Origin: Candidatus Margulisiibacteriota bacterium
GTDB lineage: Bacteria; Margulisbacteria; Termititenacia; Termititenacales; Termititenacaceae
NCBI GenBank assembly: GCA_031279615.1
Contig: JAITIE010000088.1
Span: 1-5,032, forward strand
Direction of reading: 5' to 3'
DNA length: 5,032 nt
In this document: piece after piece, positions 5,023 through 5,032 of the stretch
How the letters are laid out: each line of letters opens with the position of its first letter
How positions within the stretch are numbered: the first letter of the stretch is position 1
Program-made: the position numbers and the translations under genes
Notes under the pieces: generated by a model
Told to the model about the DNA's origin: nothing
What the model saw: the letters and a program-made list of their open reading frames with translations, nothing else
The model's database searches: none

Positions 5023-5032
5023 TCTTCCGCGC
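5016..5032 (+). repeat. 17-nt copy of the tRNA-Leu 3' end at the window edge (possible att site)
   Basis: This is an exact copy of 4928-4944, 88 nt downstream, ending at the last base of the window. The base before it differs (G rather than T), so the match begins sharply. Whether it continues into ACCA cannot be seen. It is not a second tRNA: the T-stem 5' strand GGAGG and everything upstream are missing. Candidates are an attachment site left by an integrating element, a tRNA-derived fragment, or a dispersed repeat. Confidence 0.6.

Noticed and set aside
1..5032. CRISPR array, insertion sequence, rRNA or replication origin
   Set aside because: No regularly spaced repeats, transposase frame with inverted ends, rRNA-like sequence or DnaA-box cluster was seen.

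Overview
This window comes from a bacterium. Genes are tightly packed on one strand, Shine-Dalgarno motifs precede several of them, sigma-70-like promoters are visible, and the tRNA gene encodes its own CCA end. I cannot name the phylum. Base composition is uneven: the first operon is strongly GC-rich, purB and the genes after it are intermediate, and the toxin-antitoxin pair is AT-rich. The window opens inside a gene and stops exactly at the end of a short repeat, so it may be a complete metagenomic contig (inference).

Layout, all on the + strand. (1) 1-1393: the 3' part of queH (epoxyqueuosine reductase, tRNA queuosine synthesis), overlapped by 14 nt by a stand-alone nnrD (NAD(P)H-hydrate dehydratase, metabolite repair). 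(2) 1404-2098: a self-contained type II toxin-antitoxin operon. It has its own promoter, a 27-bp palindromic operator, a ribbon-helix-helix antitoxin of the DUF6364 type and a PIN-domain ribonuclease toxin. (3) 2095-4781: an extended -10 promoter, purB (adenylosuccinate lyase, 430 aa), then two genes I do not recognise (275 and 152 aa). These follow purB by 3 nt and each other by 9 nt, so the three probably form one transcript. (4) 4864-4948: tRNA-Leu with anticodon AAG, followed by an AT-rich stretch and a 17-nt exact copy of the tRNA's 3' end at the window edge.

How the genes fit together. queH, nnrD and purB are housekeeping functions (tRNA modification, cofactor repair, purine synthesis). 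The toxin-antitoxin pair looks like an insertion between two housekeeping operons. The two unknown proteins share a short motif (MSPxExVAY), near the C-terminus of the first and the N-terminus of the second. This suggests they work together or bind a common partner, and they are the part of the window most likely to hold something undescribed. The tRNA end carries two other oddities: an anticodon uncommon in bacteria, and a duplicated tRNA 3' end like those left by integrating elements.
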